Shown: positions 63,088-64,000 of the stretch, piece after piece
Numbering within the stretch: the stretch's first letter is position 1
Layout: each line of letters begins with the position of its first letter
Assembly (NCBI GenBank): GCA_009809945.1
Contig: WTPW01000354.1
Span: forward strand, 47,281 to 111,280
DNA: 64,000 bases
Reading direction: 5' to 3'
Source of the DNA: Gigaspora margarita
Lineage: Eukaryota > Glomeromycota > Glomeromycetes > Diversisporales > Gigasporaceae
Program-made: the position numbers and the translations under genes
Notes under the pieces: model-generated
The model's database searches: none
What the model was told of the DNA's origin: nothing
Seen by the model: only the letters and a program-made list of their open reading frames with translations

Positions 63088-64000
63088 ACTCTTGTTCAAT
63101 GGTATATATTGATGAAAACCTCCAAAAGCCACATGAAATCATCAAAAATNAATTAATTTTACAGGACGATTCTAGAAATTTTTGGTATTGATCAAGTAAG
63201 TAATACCAGACTATAAATTACCGACCAATTTTAAAATTCCTTATTTGGAAGTGTGTTTCAAAAATTTACAATTTGATTACATCATTATGGATGGTTGGTG
63301 GTTACTATTGAATCGGGAGGGCGTATGCCATGTTATATCGAGATAGTGAAATATAAGAGAAAAAAAGGTGATTATAAGTAAAGAGGAAGAGAGATATGTT
63401 TAAGAGTGTATAAGGGAAGGATAGATCAGCAATGAGTTTTTTTAAGAATGATTCAATAATGGTGCGTTCAATATGTTTAACAAATCAATTAAGCAAACTG
63501 ATTGTTGTTAAAGGTNATGATTATGCAATAAATGAGAGAAATAAGAAATTTAATAAAAGATATAAGTTGACTTTGGTTTTGAAAAATAACCAACTTTTAT
63601 TGTTTATTAAGATCGAAATCTATAGAGAATTTTAATGAGGTGAAATGCAAACCATTATTGTAAACACATTTTCGATATATGTATCTAACACCAGAATGAA
63701 ATCCTATTATCATTNTGTTATTCACAATAAAACAAGCCATTCTTTAAGCACCAATAGAGTCTTTTTATTATGCCTTTTTTCATATTTAAACTGAAATTTT
63801 TATTCTTTTTGCACTTTAATTAACGCTTTCTTTTACGTTGGTACTGTAACAGTAATAGATTTTTTTAATAATAATAAGTAAAAGTTTAATAATGTTGATG
63901 TTCATATTATACTTTCAAATATTATAACACCTTTAGACAATATTTTCCTATCATATGTTCTATGAATTCAACAATAAAACTGCTAAATGAGGGCGATAGC
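63088..64000. other. No convincing gene
   Basis: The ORF at 63432-63635 (67 aa with one N) has no recognised domain. N bases at 63150, 63516 and 63715 reduce confidence. Confidence 0.4.

Overview
The window reads as gene-poor, very A+T-rich eukaryotic nuclear DNA, most likely from an arbuscular mycorrhizal fungus (Glomeromycotina). The support is a decayed protein kinase with the HRDLHSGN / ADLGLS / ASDIYSFGIIMW wording typical of the expanded kinase families of those fungi, a decayed ML-domain-like secreted protein, tRNA-derived SINEs, a LINE reverse transcriptase relic and very many TIR/MITE elements. There are no bacterial operons, and none of the single-frame ORFs longer than 60 codons is convincing as an intact gene.

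The main result is hidden from ORF finding. From 43.06 to 61.05 kb (+) lies what I read as one gene built from about 77 exons. Exon 1 (169 nt) encodes a hydrophobic N-terminus, a Lys/Ser/Glu/Asn linker and a Lys-Arg pair; exon 2 is 31 nt. About 75 micro-exons follow, some 64 of them exactly 3 nt and the rest 6, 9, 12, 15 or 21 nt. Each sits between a (T)TAG acceptor and a GTAAGTATAA-type donor, so the DNA looks like an array of TTAG-NNN-GTAAGTATAA motifs spaced about 80-130 bp. Every micro-exon length is a multiple of three and all introns after exon 2 are phase 2. The phase set by exons 1 and 2 stays open through the array if one weak-donor exon (46560) is left out, while the other two phases stop. 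The predicted product is about 165 aa: N-terminal signal or anchor, linker, a strong second membrane helix (largely from 3-nt exons), then a basic/aromatic region and a Thr-Val tail.

A second, 5'-truncated copy lies at 2.41-4.83 kb. It shares exon order and lengths, reads in the same phase, and ends in a Thr-rich tail and an in-frame TGA. Decayed fragments of the membrane-helix region are at 14.2-14.6/17.45-17.52 and 17.94-18.2 kb. About 9 kb of nested repeats (49.62-58.50 kb) has inserted into one intron of the main gene.

Layout: 0-2.4 kb sparse plus a SINE-B copy; 2.4-4.8 micro-exon copy 1; 4.8-13.7 non-coding with repeats and SINE-B; 13.7-14.05 LINE RT relic (-); 14.1-18.2 decayed micro-exon fragments split by a palindromic element; 20.28-20.68 ML-like pseudogene; 21.7-26.5 dense TIR elements, the largest enclosing the kinase pseudogene; 28.25-42.8 SINE-A and many MITEs/foldbacks; 42.8-61.05 the micro-exon gene with its insertion; 61.05-64 low-information sequence with a minisatellite, a possible LTR and several N bases. 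Exon models are from manual splice-site and phase reading; no expression data were available.
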